NCBI GenBank assembly: GCA_900552705.1 | Contig: USAX01000031.1 | Location: 1 to 16,140, forward strand | From: an uncultured Collinsella sp. | GTDB lineage: Bacteria > Actinomycetota > Coriobacteriia > Coriobacteriales > Coriobacteriaceae | Reading direction: 5' to 3' | Length of the DNA: 16,140 nucleotides | In this document: positions 1 through 7,326 of the stretch, piece after piece | Layout: every line of letters begins with the position of its first letter | How positions within the stretch are numbered: position 1 is the stretch's first letter | Translations under genes and position numbers: made by a program | Notes under the pieces: generated by a model | What the model was told of the DNA's origin: nothing | The model's database searches: none | The model's input: only the letters and a program-made list of their open reading frames with translations

Positions 1-1
1 G

Positions 2-1519
2 TGGATGCCCGCGCGCGAACCCTACTACGAGAGCCTCGCCCGCCACACCCCCATCTCGCGGATGGACACGGTCAACACGCCGCTCACGCTGGAATGCGCC
101 GGCGGAGGGTATCTCGCCCTGCACGAGGCCGATCTGACGGACTACGCCAAAATGAGCCTCTACCCCGACGGAACCACCCTGCGCTGCCACCTCACCCCGT
201 GGTCCACGGGGGTGAAGGTCTACGCACGGACGCCTTTCCGCACGCCGTGGCGCACGATGATCGTCGCCGACACGCCGGGCGGTCTGGTAACTTCGCGGCT
301 CATGCTCAACCTCAACGAGCCGTGCCGCATCGAGTACACCTCGTGGATCCGCCCCGCCAAATATGTCGGCATCTGGTGGTCGATGCATCTCTTTCAGGAG
401 ACCTGGGCGCAGGGACCCCGCCACGGCGCCACGACCGAAAACGCGAAACGTTACATCGACTTCGCCGCGGAACACGGCATCGAGGGCGTGCTGGTCGAGG
501 GGTGGAACGTCGGCTGGGACGGCGAGTGGACCAAAAACACGGACCGGATCCGCTTCACGGAGCCCTATCCGGACTTCGACATCGAAGCCGTTGCCGGCTA
601 CGCCGCCCAAAAGGGCGTGGAACTGATCGGCCACCACGAAACGGGGGCCGATACAAAGAATTACGAGGCCCAGCTGGAGGAGGCTTTCGCGTTCTATAAA
701 AAGTACGGCGTCGATTACGTCAAAACGGGCTACGTCAATGTGCTGATGGACGGAAAGGAGCTGCACGACAGCCAGTACGGCGTGCGGCACTACCGCCGCG
801 TGATCGAGACGGCAGCCCGCTGCGGCATGATGATCGACAACCACGAGCCGGTCATGCCCACGGGGATAGAACGCACGTGGCCCAACCTGATGACGCAGGA
901 GGGCGTCCGCGGTCAGGAGTACAACGCCTGGTCGCCCGACGGCGGAAATCCGCCCGAGCACACCACCGTGGTGCCGTTCCTGCGCGGACTGGCCGGGCCG
1001 ATGGACTACACGTTCGGGACGTTCCGTTTCGACAACCCCGTCTCGCCCTTCGCGCGGGTGCAGTCGACCATCGCGCGCGAGCTGGCGCACTACGTGGTGA
1101 TTTACAGCCCGCTCCAGATGGCCTCGGACCTGCCCGAAAACTACCGCGGACACAAGGCCTTCGACTTCATCCGCGACGTGCCCACCGACTGGGAGCGGAC
1201 GCTCGTGCCCCAGGCCGCGATCGGCGACTATGCCGTATTCGTGCGGCAGGACCGCAGCTCGGAGGACTGGTACCTCGGCGCCGTCACCGACGAGGAGCCC
1301 CGCACGGTCGGCGTGCCCCTCACGTTCCTCGCGCCCGGGGTGACCTACACGGCGCAGATTTACGCCGACGGCGAGGGCGCCGACTGGAAAACCAATCCCT
1401 ATGCCGTTGACTACGAAGAGCGTCCCGTAACGGCCGCCGATACGCTGACCGTGAGCATGGCTTCGGGCGGCGGATGCGCCGTTAGGTTCGCCGCACCTGA
1501 AAAAACACCGATCCGATGA
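2..1519 (+). CDS. Glycoside hydrolase family 97 (SusB-like alpha-glucosidase), 5'-truncated by window edge
   Basis: GH97 enzymes hydrolyse alpha-glucosidic (some alpha-galactosidic) linkages, usually in the periplasm of Bacteroidota as part of a glycan-use locus. About 505 residues are visible and the reading frame is open to the left edge. The central (beta/alpha)8 barrel shows YVGIWWSMHL, GVLVEGWNVGWDGEW, HHETG, VKTGYV, NHEPVMPTG, QEGVRGQEYN and GPMDYTFGTF. Counting from the first Met at base 5, glutamates lie at 212, 281, 299 and 305. Their spacing (69, 18, 6) equals that of E439, E508, E526 and E532 in SusB as I remember them, so the inverting, calcium-dependent subtype is likely and about 227 N-terminal residues lie outside the window. 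Retaining GH97 enzymes have an Asp nucleophile where this one reads KTGYV. The C-terminal beta domain is complete. The stop overlaps the next start (ATGA), which implies co-translation. The family is secure; substrate is inferred. Confidence 0.93.
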   Translation, partial: WMPAREPYYESLARHTPISRMDTVNTPLTLECAGGGYLALHEADLTDYAKMSLYPDGTTLRCHLTPWSTGVKVYARTPFRTPWRTMIVADTPGGLVTSRLMLNLNEPCRIEYTSWIRPAKYVGIWWSMHLFQETWAQGPRHGATTENAKRYIDFAAEHGIEGVLVEGWNVGWDGEWTKNTDRIRFTEPYPDFDIEAVAGYAAQKGVELIGHHETGADTKNYEAQLEEAFAFYKKYGVDYVKTGYVNVLMDGKELHDSQYGVRHYRRVIETAARCGMMIDNHEPVMPTGIERTWPNLMTQEGVRGQEYNAWSPDGGNPPEHTTVVPFLRGLAGPMDYTFGTFRFDNPVSPFARVQSTIARELAHYVVIYSPLQMASDLPENYRGHKAFDFIRDVPTDWERTLVPQAAIGDYAVFVRQDRSSEDWYLGAVTDEEPRTVGVPLTFLAPGVTYTAQIYADGEGADWKTNPYAVDYEERPVTAADTLTVSMASGGGCAVRFAAPEKTPIR

Positions 1520-2370
1520 AAAAAATCCTGATTCCGGCCCTGCTGTGTCTGACGTTCGCCGCGGGCTGCACCTGTGAAAACACCATCCGCCGCCGGGCCG
1601 ACGTGCTCGTCATCGGCGGCACGACCTCCGGCACGACGGCCGCCATCGCCGCGGCGCGGCAGGGCGTGCAGACGCTCGTCGTCGAGGAGACTCCCATGCT
1701 GGGAGGCATGCTCACGGCCCAGGGCGTATGCGCCACGGACGGCAATTTCGACCTGCCGTCGGGTCTGTGGAACGAGTTCCGCGACCACCTGCGGAAGCGT
1801 TACGGCGGTATCGGCGCGCTGTGGACGGGCTGGGTGAGCACCACCCTGTTCGAACCGCACGTGGCCGACAGCATCTTTCACACGATGGCCGCGGCCGAGC
1901 CGACGCTCGAGGTGGTGCACGGCTACCGCCTGACGGGCATCCTGCGCCGCGGAAAGCGGGTCACGGGCGCCGAGTTCACCGACGCGCGCGGGGGCCGCAT
2001 GCTGGTGCGGGCCCGCATCACCGTCGACGCCACCGATCTGGGCGACGCGCTGCCGTTGAGCGGCACCTCATACCGTCTTGGCATGGACGCCCGCGCCGAC
2101 ACGGGCGAAGAGCTGGCTCCGGCCGAGGCCAACGACGCGGTGCAGGACCTCACGGAGGTGGCCATCCTCCAGGACTACGGGCCCGGCGCGGGCCGAACCA
2201 CAGAGCGGCCCGCGGGCTGCGACCCCGCGGAGTTCGCCGGGCCGTACGACCTCTCGCCGCACCGGGGGCGCAGCGCCGCCACACACACCGTCCCCGCCCT
2301 GCGCAGAGAGACCGATTACTCGGCAACGCCGCCCCCGATGGCACCACCGAGCAGCGGGCCAGCGGTATAG
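1516..2370 (+). CDS. FAD-dependent oxidoreductase lipoprotein (PF12831-like), 3' end lost at the chimeric junction
   Basis: The product opens with a lipoprotein signal: MKK, a hydrophobic run and the lipobox FAAGC near residue 18. At about residues 28-57 comes a Rossmann dinucleotide-binding motif (ADVLVIGGTTSGTTAAIAAA followed by VVEE), then TPMLGGMLTAQGVCATDG. This is the pattern of the FAD_oxidored / xanthan lyase-like proteins common in Bacteroidota glycan loci. VDATDLGDALPLSG at about 174-187 is the second FAD-contact region. The recognisable family pattern fades after about residue 240 (DPAEFAG). From about base 2320 the frame reads antisense through an MFS transporter gene, so the stop at 2370 is not the natural end; family members are usually much longer, often 500-700 residues. 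The start overlaps the GH97 stop by 4 bases. Reaction and substrate are unknown. Confidence 0.8.
   Translation: MKKILIPALLCLTFAAGCTCENTIRRRADVLVIGGTTSGTTAAIAAARQGVQTLVVEETPMLGGMLTAQGVCATDGNFDLPSGLWNEFRDHLRKRYGGIGALWTGWVSTTLFEPHVADSIFHTMAAAEPTLEVVHGYRLTGILRRGKRVTGAEFTDARGGRMLVRARITVDATDLGDALPLSGTSYRLGMDARADTGEELAPAEANDAVQDLTEVAILQDYGPGAGRTTERPAGCDPAEFAGPYDLSPHRGRSAATHTVPALRRETDYSATPPPMAPPSSGPAV
2215..2335. other. Junction between Bacteroidota-like and Coriobacteriia-like sequence
   Basis: To the left are + strand, very GC-rich Bacteroidota-type genes; to the right all genes lie on the minus strand and look like Collinsella. Two coding genes meet tail to tail inside their conserved domains: the oxidoreductase lacks its C-terminal half and the MFS transporter lacks its C-terminal half. 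MFS similarity is clear down to about base 2325 (AYTAGPLLGGAIGGG), and oxidoreductase similarity is clear up to about 2240. The exact base cannot be fixed by eye. No repeat ends, transposase or tRNA lie at the join. Confidence 0.75.
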
Positions 2371-2828
2371 GCGATATTGCTGTAGAACACCATGAGACCG
2401 TTCACGCGGGTACGGCCCTCGGTGGTCGACTCCAGGTATCCCGGAAACGCATGCGTACAGGTGTTGATAAAGCCGCCCGCAAGCCCCAAGACGCACGCGG
2501 CAAACACAAGCCCGGGGACAGACAACGGCGCCAACCCCACGCCAAGCGATAGCACCGCCGTAATCACGCACGTCACAAACGACGTCCGGCGCGGTCCAAA
2601 GCGGTCGATGACCGAGCCCGACACCATATTGCCCGCCGACGTCATAAGATTGCGTACGAGCGTAATGGCAGCAACCAAAAAGGCCGTGCCAGCCAAATCA
2701 TACGTCGCCGCGCCGATAAGCCCTAAAAAGTACACCGCGTTGTTGGCGCACCATTGCAGGGACTCAATAAGAATCAGCCTGACCTCTGCCGGCGTCAGGC
2801 GCATTGCTTCGCGATCCTTCGCGAACAT
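2316..2828 (-). CDS. MFS transporter, N-terminal fragment (truncated by the junction)
   Basis: This 170-residue product is the N-terminal portion of a major facilitator superfamily permease. Hydrophobic segments are visible in SLQWCANNAVYFLGLIGAA, a second near AFLVAAITLVRNLMTSAG, then the loop VIDRFGPRRTS (the MFS motif-A region between TM2 and TM3), FVTCVITAVLSLGVGLAP, LVFAACVLGLAGGF and YSNIAYTAGPLLGGAIGG. That is about half of the usual 12 helices. The start at 2828 (MFAKDREAMRL) follows a good ribosome-binding site (AGAGGGAG). The in-frame ORF extends further upstream, but only as an antisense shadow of the IID gene. The stop at 2316 lies in or next to the chimeric join, so it is probably not the real C-terminus. 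The gene lies downstream of the orphan PTS pair. Substrate unknown. Confidence 0.75.
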   Translation of the reverse strand: MFAKDREAMRLTPAEVRLILIESLQWCANNAVYFLGLIGAATYDLAGTAFLVAAITLVRNLMTSAGNMVSGSVIDRFGPRRTSFVTCVITAVLSLGVGLAPLSVPGLVFAACVLGLAGGFINTCTHAFPGYLESTTEGRTRVNGLMVFYSNIAYTAGPLLGGAIGGGVAE

Positions 2829-2847
2829 ACGAACTCCCTCTATACAA

Positions 2848-2887
2848 GTAAGGGGATGGAGGGCATAGGCCCGCTCCATCCCCTTAC
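2848..2887 (-). terminator. Perfect 14-bp hairpin between IID copy 1 and the MFS gene
   Basis: The arms at 2848-2861 (GTAAGGGGATGGAG) and 2874-2887 are exact complements around a 12-base loop. On the minus strand the hairpin is followed by CTTGTATA, only weakly U-rich. It sits between the IID stop (2921) and the MFS ribosome-binding site, so it may be a weak terminator, an attenuator or an mRNA-stabilising structure. Confidence 0.5.
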
Positions 2888-2911
2888 CAGGTTGCAATGA
2901 CAGTCTATGCA

Positions 2912-3974
2912 GCCGGGCCCTTACGCCAGCACGCCGAAGAACGCGCCGACGATGCCCACGACCATGGTGGCCACGATCAGCACCATGGGGTTGATCTTCT
3001 TGGACAGCAGCCAGTAGTACAGCCAGAAGGCGATCATGCCGAGCATGCCGGGCATGATGCCGTCCAGGATGTCCTGGAGGGTCTGGGCGTCGTCGCCCGA
3101 GCCGATGGCCACCGGGATGCTGGCCCAGAACATGTCCTTGCACATGGCGCCCACGACCATGACGCCCACGATTCCCACGCAGGTCATGATCTTCTGCATG
3201 AGGCCGGTCCTCTGGGCCTCGTCCAGGAAGCCCACGCCCAGCTCGTAGCCCTTGACGGCGCCCCAGATGCGCAGCGCGAAGCCGGGGACGTTGTAGATGA
3301 GCAGGAAGGCGATGGGGCCGAAGGGGTTGCCGGCCTGGCACAGGCTGATGCCCACCGCGGCGGCGACCACGCGCAGCGTCGACAGGAAGATGGAGTCGCC
3401 GATGCCGGACAGCGGGCCCATGAGGGCGGCCTTGACGTCGTTGACGCTCTCGGGCTCGATCTCGCCGCGGGCGACCTTCTCCTCCATGGCCATCGCGATG
3501 CCGCCGACGAACGGGGCGAACTGGACGGTGATGTTGAAGAACGCGCAGTGGCGGTGCAGGGCCTCGGCGTAGTCGTCGGGGCGGCCGGCGTAGATCTTCT
3601 TGAGCATGTTGGCGACCATCAGGCAGAAGGCGATGTTCATCTGCTTGTAGTAGGTCCAGGAGAACTCCATGCCCAGGGCGCCGACGTTGACGGCGCTCTT
3701 GACGAGGTCGGAGCGCGTGATCTTGTTCTCGGGACTAGAAGTCATCGTCCTCATCCCCTTCCGCGGAGAGCTGGGGCTGGGCTCCGCCCAGGCCGAGCAG
3801 GTCGAACTTGTCGATGCCGATGATGATGGCGATCAGGGCGACGCCCAGGACGGGCACGTTGGCGTAGGAGCACAGCAGGAAGCCCAGGAAGTAGAAGGGC
3901 ACGAGCTGCTTGGTGAGCACCAGGCGGCCGAGCATGGCGAAGCCCATGGCCGGCAGGATGTTGGCGGCAACGCC
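2912..3974. repeat. Long direct repeat, copy 1 (IID plus 3' part of IIC)
   Basis: About 1063 bases are identical to 5703-6765 in the same orientation, with a constant offset of 2791. The match begins at GCCGGGCCCTTA just after the IID stop and ends at GGCAACGCC inside IIC. Beyond 3974 the two IIC genes diverge, with short conserved patches further on. Confidence 0.9.
2921..3745 (-). CDS. PTS mannose/fructose/sorbose family IID component (copy 1)
   Basis: IID is one of the two membrane subunits of mannose-family phosphotransferase transporters and forms the translocation channel with IIC. The 274-residue length fits the family (about 270-285). Typical segments are present: ITRSDLVKSAV near the start, MEFSWTYYKQMN, HCAFFNITVQFAPFVGGIAMAMEE and the signature MGPLSGIGDSIF. 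Hydrophobic C-terminal segments end at GVLA. An ATG at 3754 is also in frame, but GGAAGGGG is too close to it and lies 9 bases before the ATG at 3745, so MTSSPEN is preferred. The gene overlaps the end of IIC copy 1 by 11 bases. It is identical to the IID at 5712-6536. No IIA or IIB gene accompanies this copy. Confidence 0.92.
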   Translation of the reverse strand: MTSSPENKITRSDLVKSAVNVGALGMEFSWTYYKQMNIAFCLMVANMLKKIYAGRPDDYAEALHRHCAFFNITVQFAPFVGGIAMAMEEKVARGEIEPESVNDVKAALMGPLSGIGDSIFLSTLRVVAAAVGISLCQAGNPFGPIAFLLIYNVPGFALRIWGAVKGYELGVGFLDEAQRTGLMQKIMTCVGIVGVMVVGAMCKDMFWASIPVAIGSGDDAQTLQDILDGIMPGMLGMIAFWLYYWLLSKKINPMVLIVATMVVGIVGAFFGVLA

Positions 3975-4508
3975 GCAACCGTCGATGATGAAGGGCGGGA
4001 TGAAGTCGAGCAGGCCCTGGATGGCGTCGGAACCCAAATAGAAGGCGCCGCCGCACAGCAGGAAGTACTCGACGCAGCCCCAGATTCCAATTCCCCAATG
4101 AACGGCGTAGATGCCTTTGAGGTTTCCCTTGAGGGCGAACTTGTCTGCCATATCGACAAACACAGGGAACAAGGCATTGGTAATGTTGCCGATCGTCAGT
4201 GCAAGGACGGCGATGGGCATGGCGAGCGCGATGGCCGTCTCGGTACCCTGACCGAGCTGAATGGCAAACGCGCAGGCGAGCACGCCGCCGACGGTTTCGT
4301 TAGGCGGCACGTAGGCGCCGATGGAGATCGAGCCCATGAACAGCAACTCCAGGCTGGCGCCAACGGCAAGGCCAGTCTGCAGGTCCCCCAGCACCAGGCC
4401 CACGAGCGGGCACAGGACGATGGGGCGGAACGCGTAGAGGGTGCCGAGCTGGTAGTCGAGACATCCAAAAGCTCCGACTAAGCCGACGAGGATTGCTTGG
4501 ACAAGCAT
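3735..4508 (-). CDS. PTS mannose/fructose/sorbose family IIC component (copy 1)
   Basis: This is the integral membrane sugar-recognising subunit of a mannose-family PTS, 257 residues as usual for the family. It begins MLVQAILVGLVGAFG. Conserved segments include LCPLVGLVLGDLQTGLAVGASLELLFMGSISIGAYVPP (split here as LCPLVGLVLGDLQ and LELLFMGSISIG), with PNETVGGVLACAFAIQLG following. The middle (about residues 90-178) differs clearly from IIC copy 2, whereas the last 80 or so residues are identical. It ends in an acidic tail, EGDEDDDF. GGAGGAA stands 3-8 bases before the ATG. The gene is first in a two-gene IIC-IID unit with its own promoter region. Because the middle of IIC has diverged, this pair may recognise a different sugar while borrowing the IIA and IIB proteins encoded at 7358-8317; that is inference. 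Confidence 0.92.
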   Translation of the reverse strand: MLVQAILVGLVGAFGCLDYQLGTLYAFRPIVLCPLVGLVLGDLQTGLAVGASLELLFMGSISIGAYVPPNETVGGVLACAFAIQLGQGTETAIALAMPIAVLALTIGNITNALFPVFVDMADKFALKGNLKGIYAVHWGIGIWGCVEYFLLCGGAFYLGSDAIQGLLDFIPPFIIDGCGVAANILPAMGFAMLGRLVLTKQLVPFYFLGFLLCSYANVPVLGVALIAIIIGIDKFDLLGLGGAQPQLSAEGDEDDDF

Positions 4509-4561
4509 AGTTCCTCCCAATAAGGAATCTCGAACCGTCGTCACTCCCGTCGCGCGCGTTA

Positions 4562-4686
4562 TTGATATCAATCCGGGAGTTTGACCACACGGTCCGAACC
4601 GCACCTGGCGTGCTGCTAACACCCATACCAGGCACAAATGATTTGATACCAATTATAGGTATGCAGGTTCGCCTTATTTAATACCA
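4562..4686 (-). promoter_or_regulatory. Promoter and operator region of the orphan IIC-IID pair
   Basis: Read on + coordinates, TTTGATACC lies at 4642-4650 and TTTAATACC at 4677-4685, 35 bases apart, with CAGGTT at 4664-4669. The same three elements precede the SIS/PTS operon. On the minus strand a TATAAT box (4653-4658) is embedded in the inverted repeat ATACC-N7-GGTAT (4646-4662) and is a good -10 candidate; the -35 is weak. A perfect palindrome TTGATATCAA lies at 4562-4571. The leader to the IIC start is about 130 bases. A GntR/UTRA repressor acting here is inferred. Confidence 0.55.
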
Positions 4687-4732
4687 GTCGCTCAGCGGGG
4701 TGTTTTTTACCGTAAACGGCAGGCGCATCCCA

Positions 4733-5623
4733 TTAGGCACGCTCTTTGTTTCGATGGCGGACAAGCGCCACCAGAAAGCCGTCGCCAAAAGCATCGGATG
4801 CCAAGTTGGCCACAATCACCAAAACGATAATCGCCGCGCCCAAGAACTCGTTCCAGCTAAAGACCTCGCCAAAGAGGAGCGCCGACCAGCAGGGAGCGAG
4901 CACGACCTCACTCATGCAAACCAAGTTGGCCGCAAACGCGTTGGTGCGCGCAATCCCCTTGGCATACAGCACACTCGCAAGGCCGCTGCAAAAAAGGCCA
5001 TGCACCAGCATAAGCCCCCACTCAAAGGGTTTCACGGAGCCTAGGTCGCCGGCAAAATAGACGATCGGAAGTATCGAGATGCCGCAGGAGATGAGCGAGG
5101 ACACCATGGGCGACGCATCGGGGCGAGAGTTTAAAAAGAAACACAGCCCAAAGGTGGCGCCCGAAATGACGGCAAGCAGATTTCCGAGCATGCCCTCGGC
5201 GCTCAAATCACCTAAAAAGAAAAGTCCCATACCCGTAAAAGCAACCACCACGGAGGCAATCTTCGCAGGCGAGGGCAACGTGCGAGTTGCGAGCGATTGA
5301 TACACGATAACGAAAATCATCGAGGTGTACTGCAGAACGATCGCGTTGCCGACCGTCGTGAGCTGGTTGGCAAAGTTAAACGTGGTGCCCGTCACGAAGT
5401 TGCAGACGGCCACAAGGACAATAAGACGGCTGACGCGAAGGACGGGTCTGCCGACGAGCAGGACAAAGAGCGCCATAAATATTGCCGTGACGGCACCGAT
5501 CAAAAGAGCTGACTGCGAATTGGCGCGAACGAGGATGCCGATAAAACTCCACAAGAGCGCCGTGCCAAATAGATACATCGCCCCGCTCACGCCATTATCG
5601 GGTGGATTGTCAGATCGAATCAC
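4733..5623 (-). CDS. EamA/DMT-family membrane transporter
   Basis: This drug/metabolite-transporter-family protein of 296 residues is made of two EamA repeats with about ten hydrophobic helices. Visible segments include MYLFGTALLWSFIGILVRA, NFANQLTTVGNAIVLQYTS (the typical end of the first repeat), ISGATFGLCFFLNS, LYAKGIARTNAFAANL and SEVVLAPCWSALLFGE. The GxG-type pattern and the late E in VVLAPCWSALLFGE fit EamA permeases. A GTG start at 5623 is chosen because GGAGG lies 6 bases before it; an ATG inside the first helix (about 5578) would cut the N-terminal segment. The gene starts only 29 bases past the terminator of the SIS/PTS operon, with no clear promoter between. It could export an amino acid or amine released by the operon enzymes, but substrate is unknown. 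Confidence 0.88.
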   Translation of the reverse strand: MIRSDNPPDNGVSGAMYLFGTALLWSFIGILVRANSQSALLIGAVTAIFMALFVLLVGRPVLRVSRLIVLVAVCNFVTGTTFNFANQLTTVGNAIVLQYTSMIFVIVYQSLATRTLPSPAKIASVVVAFTGMGLFFLGDLSAEGMLGNLLAVISGATFGLCFFLNSRPDASPMVSSLISCGISILPIVYFAGDLGSVKPFEWGLMLVHGLFCSGLASVLYAKGIARTNAFAANLVCMSEVVLAPCWSALLFGEVFSWNEFLGAAIIVLVIVANLASDAFGDGFLVALVRHRNKERA

Positions 5624-5651
5624 GAAGCACCTCCAACTAGCTTTCGGTAAT

Positions 5652-5682
5652 AAAAAACGGCGACCGCAATGGGTCGCCGTTT
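5652..5682 (-). terminator. Rho-independent terminator of the SIS/PTS operon
   Basis: An 11-bp stem (AAACGGCGACC at 5655-5665 against 5672-5682) with a 6-base loop is followed on the minus strand by TTTTTTATT. It lies 30 bases after the IID copy 2 stop. It is the strongest intrinsic terminator in the window. Confidence 0.9.
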
Positions 5683-5702
5683 CCCTTGGGGGCAAATAAT
5701 AG

Positions 5703-6765
5703 GCCGGGCCCTTACGCCAGCACGCCGAAGAACGCGCCGACGATGCCCACGACCATGGTGGCCACGATCAGCACCATGGGGTTGATCTTCTTGGACAGCA
5801 GCCAGTAGTACAGCCAGAAGGCGATCATGCCGAGCATGCCGGGCATGATGCCGTCCAGGATGTCCTGGAGGGTCTGGGCGTCGTCGCCCGAGCCGATGGC
5901 CACCGGGATGCTGGCCCAGAACATGTCCTTGCACATGGCGCCCACGACCATGACGCCCACGATTCCCACGCAGGTCATGATCTTCTGCATGAGGCCGGTC
6001 CTCTGGGCCTCGTCCAGGAAGCCCACGCCCAGCTCGTAGCCCTTGACGGCGCCCCAGATGCGCAGCGCGAAGCCGGGGACGTTGTAGATGAGCAGGAAGG
6101 CGATGGGGCCGAAGGGGTTGCCGGCCTGGCACAGGCTGATGCCCACCGCGGCGGCGACCACGCGCAGCGTCGACAGGAAGATGGAGTCGCCGATGCCGGA
6201 CAGCGGGCCCATGAGGGCGGCCTTGACGTCGTTGACGCTCTCGGGCTCGATCTCGCCGCGGGCGACCTTCTCCTCCATGGCCATCGCGATGCCGCCGACG
6301 AACGGGGCGAACTGGACGGTGATGTTGAAGAACGCGCAGTGGCGGTGCAGGGCCTCGGCGTAGTCGTCGGGGCGGCCGGCGTAGATCTTCTTGAGCATGT
6401 TGGCGACCATCAGGCAGAAGGCGATGTTCATCTGCTTGTAGTAGGTCCAGGAGAACTCCATGCCCAGGGCGCCGACGTTGACGGCGCTCTTGACGAGGTC
6501 GGAGCGCGTGATCTTGTTCTCGGGACTAGAAGTCATCGTCCTCATCCCCTTCCGCGGAGAGCTGGGGCTGGGCTCCGCCCAGGCCGAGCAGGTCGAACTT
6601 GTCGATGCCGATGATGATGGCGATCAGGGCGACGCCCAGGACGGGCACGTTGGCGTAGGAGCACAGCAGGAAGCCCAGGAAGTAGAAGGGCACGAGCTGC
6701 TTGGTGAGCACCAGGCGGCCGAGCATGGCGAAGCCCATGGCCGGCAGGATGTTGGCGGCAACGCC
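5703..6765. repeat. Long direct repeat, copy 2 (IID plus 3' part of IIC)
   Basis: Identical to 2912-3974 over about 1063 bases. Its left end falls just past the IID stop; its right end falls inside IIC at GGCAACGCC, after which bases differ (AAAGCCAGC here, GCAACCGTC in copy 1). Confidence 0.9.
5712..6536 (-). CDS. PTS mannose/fructose/sorbose family IID component (copy 2, main operon)
   Basis: This is the last gene of the six-gene SIS/PTS operon and is identical in all 274 residues to the IID at 2921-3745. It carries the signature FAPFVGGIAMAMEE and MGPLSGIGD. The product is a membrane protein that works with IIC in sugar translocation. It overlaps the IIC stop by 11 bases when the preferred ATG at 6536 is used; an ATG at 6545 is possible but poorly spaced from GGAAGGGG. 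It is followed by the terminator at 5652-5682. With IIA, IIB and IIC upstream it completes a full mannose-type permease. In Salmonella the equivalent gene would be gfrD. Confidence 0.93.
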   Translation of the reverse strand: MTSSPENKITRSDLVKSAVNVGALGMEFSWTYYKQMNIAFCLMVANMLKKIYAGRPDDYAEALHRHCAFFNITVQFAPFVGGIAMAMEEKVARGEIEPESVNDVKAALMGPLSGIGDSIFLSTLRVVAAAVGISLCQAGNPFGPIAFLLIYNVPGFALRIWGAVKGYELGVGFLDEAQRTGLMQKIMTCVGIVGVMVVGAMCKDMFWASIPVAIGSGDDAQTLQDILDGIMPGMLGMIAFWLYYWLLSKKINPMVLIVATMVVGIVGAFFGVLA

Positions 6766-7299
6766 AAAGCCAGCAAGGACAAAGGGCGGGATGAAGTCGA
6801 GCATGCCCTGGATGGCGTCAGCACCCAGATAGAACGACAGCGAGCACAGCAGGAACGCCATGATGATACCGGTCAAACCGATCAGGAAGTGCATCGCATA
6901 GACACCCTTAAGGTTGCCCTGGCCGGAGAAGACATCAGCGCGGTCAACCAGAATCGGCAGGGCGGCGTTGAGGATGTTCTTGATGGCAAGGCACAGCGTG
7001 GCGATGGGCATAGCGAGCGCGATGGCTGCCTCGGTGCTCTGGCCCAACTGGATAGCGAAGGCGCAGGCGAGCACGCCGCCGATCGTCTCATCAGGCGGCA
7101 CGTAGGCGCCGATGGAGATCGAGCCCATGAACAGAAGCTCCAGGCTGGCGCCGATCGCGAGGCCGGACTGCAGGTCCCCCAGCACCAGGCCCACGAGCGG
7201 GCACAGGACGATGGGGCGGAACGCATAGAGCGTACCGAGCTGGAAGTCGAACTTACCAAATGCGGCGATAAGTCCGATGAGGATTGCTTGGGTAAGCAT
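6526..7299 (-). CDS. PTS mannose/fructose/sorbose family IIC component (copy 2, main operon)
   Basis: A 257-residue membrane subunit, beginning MLTQAILIGLIAAFG, with LCPLVGLVLGDLQSGLAIG, LELLFMGSISIGAYVPPDET and IGGVLACAFAIQLG. The region of about residues 88-178 (TEAAIALAMPIATLCLAIKN onwards) differs from copy 1 and is where substrate-related divergence is expected. The C-terminal third and the acidic tail EGDEDDDF are identical to copy 1. The ATG at 7299 follows GGAAAGGGGG. The gene starts 58 bases after the IIB stop, in a gap that contains a 7-bp hairpin (7327-7346). The likely cargo is a glycated amine (see the SIS genes), by operon analogy with gfrC. Confidence 0.93.
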   Translation of the reverse strand: MLTQAILIGLIAAFGKFDFQLGTLYAFRPIVLCPLVGLVLGDLQSGLAIGASLELLFMGSISIGAYVPPDETIGGVLACAFAIQLGQSTEAAIALAMPIATLCLAIKNILNAALPILVDRADVFSGQGNLKGVYAMHFLIGLTGIIMAFLLCSLSFYLGADAIQGMLDFIPPFVLAGFGVAANILPAMGFAMLGRLVLTKQLVPFYFLGFLLCSYANVPVLGVALIAIIIGIDKFDLLGLGGAQPQLSAEGDEDDDF

Positions 7300-7326
7300 A
7301 TATCCCCCTTTCCTAATAGGACACTA

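Noticed and set aside
2829..3341. N-terminal extension of the MFS reading frame
   Set aside because: It runs out of frame through the IID gene and reads as a low-complexity R/H/G-rich string; a good ribosome-binding site marks the true start at 2828.
2897..3823. 308-codon + strand ORF rich in H, D and G
   Set aside because: Antisense to IID copy 1; the composition is a mirror of membrane-protein codons, and the same artefact appears at copy 2.
2912..6765. Composite transposon or insertion sequence flanked by direct repeats
   Set aside because: The repeats are PTS genes, not mobile-element ends; the DNA between them contains only an exporter gene, a promoter region and the 5' part of IIC copy 1.
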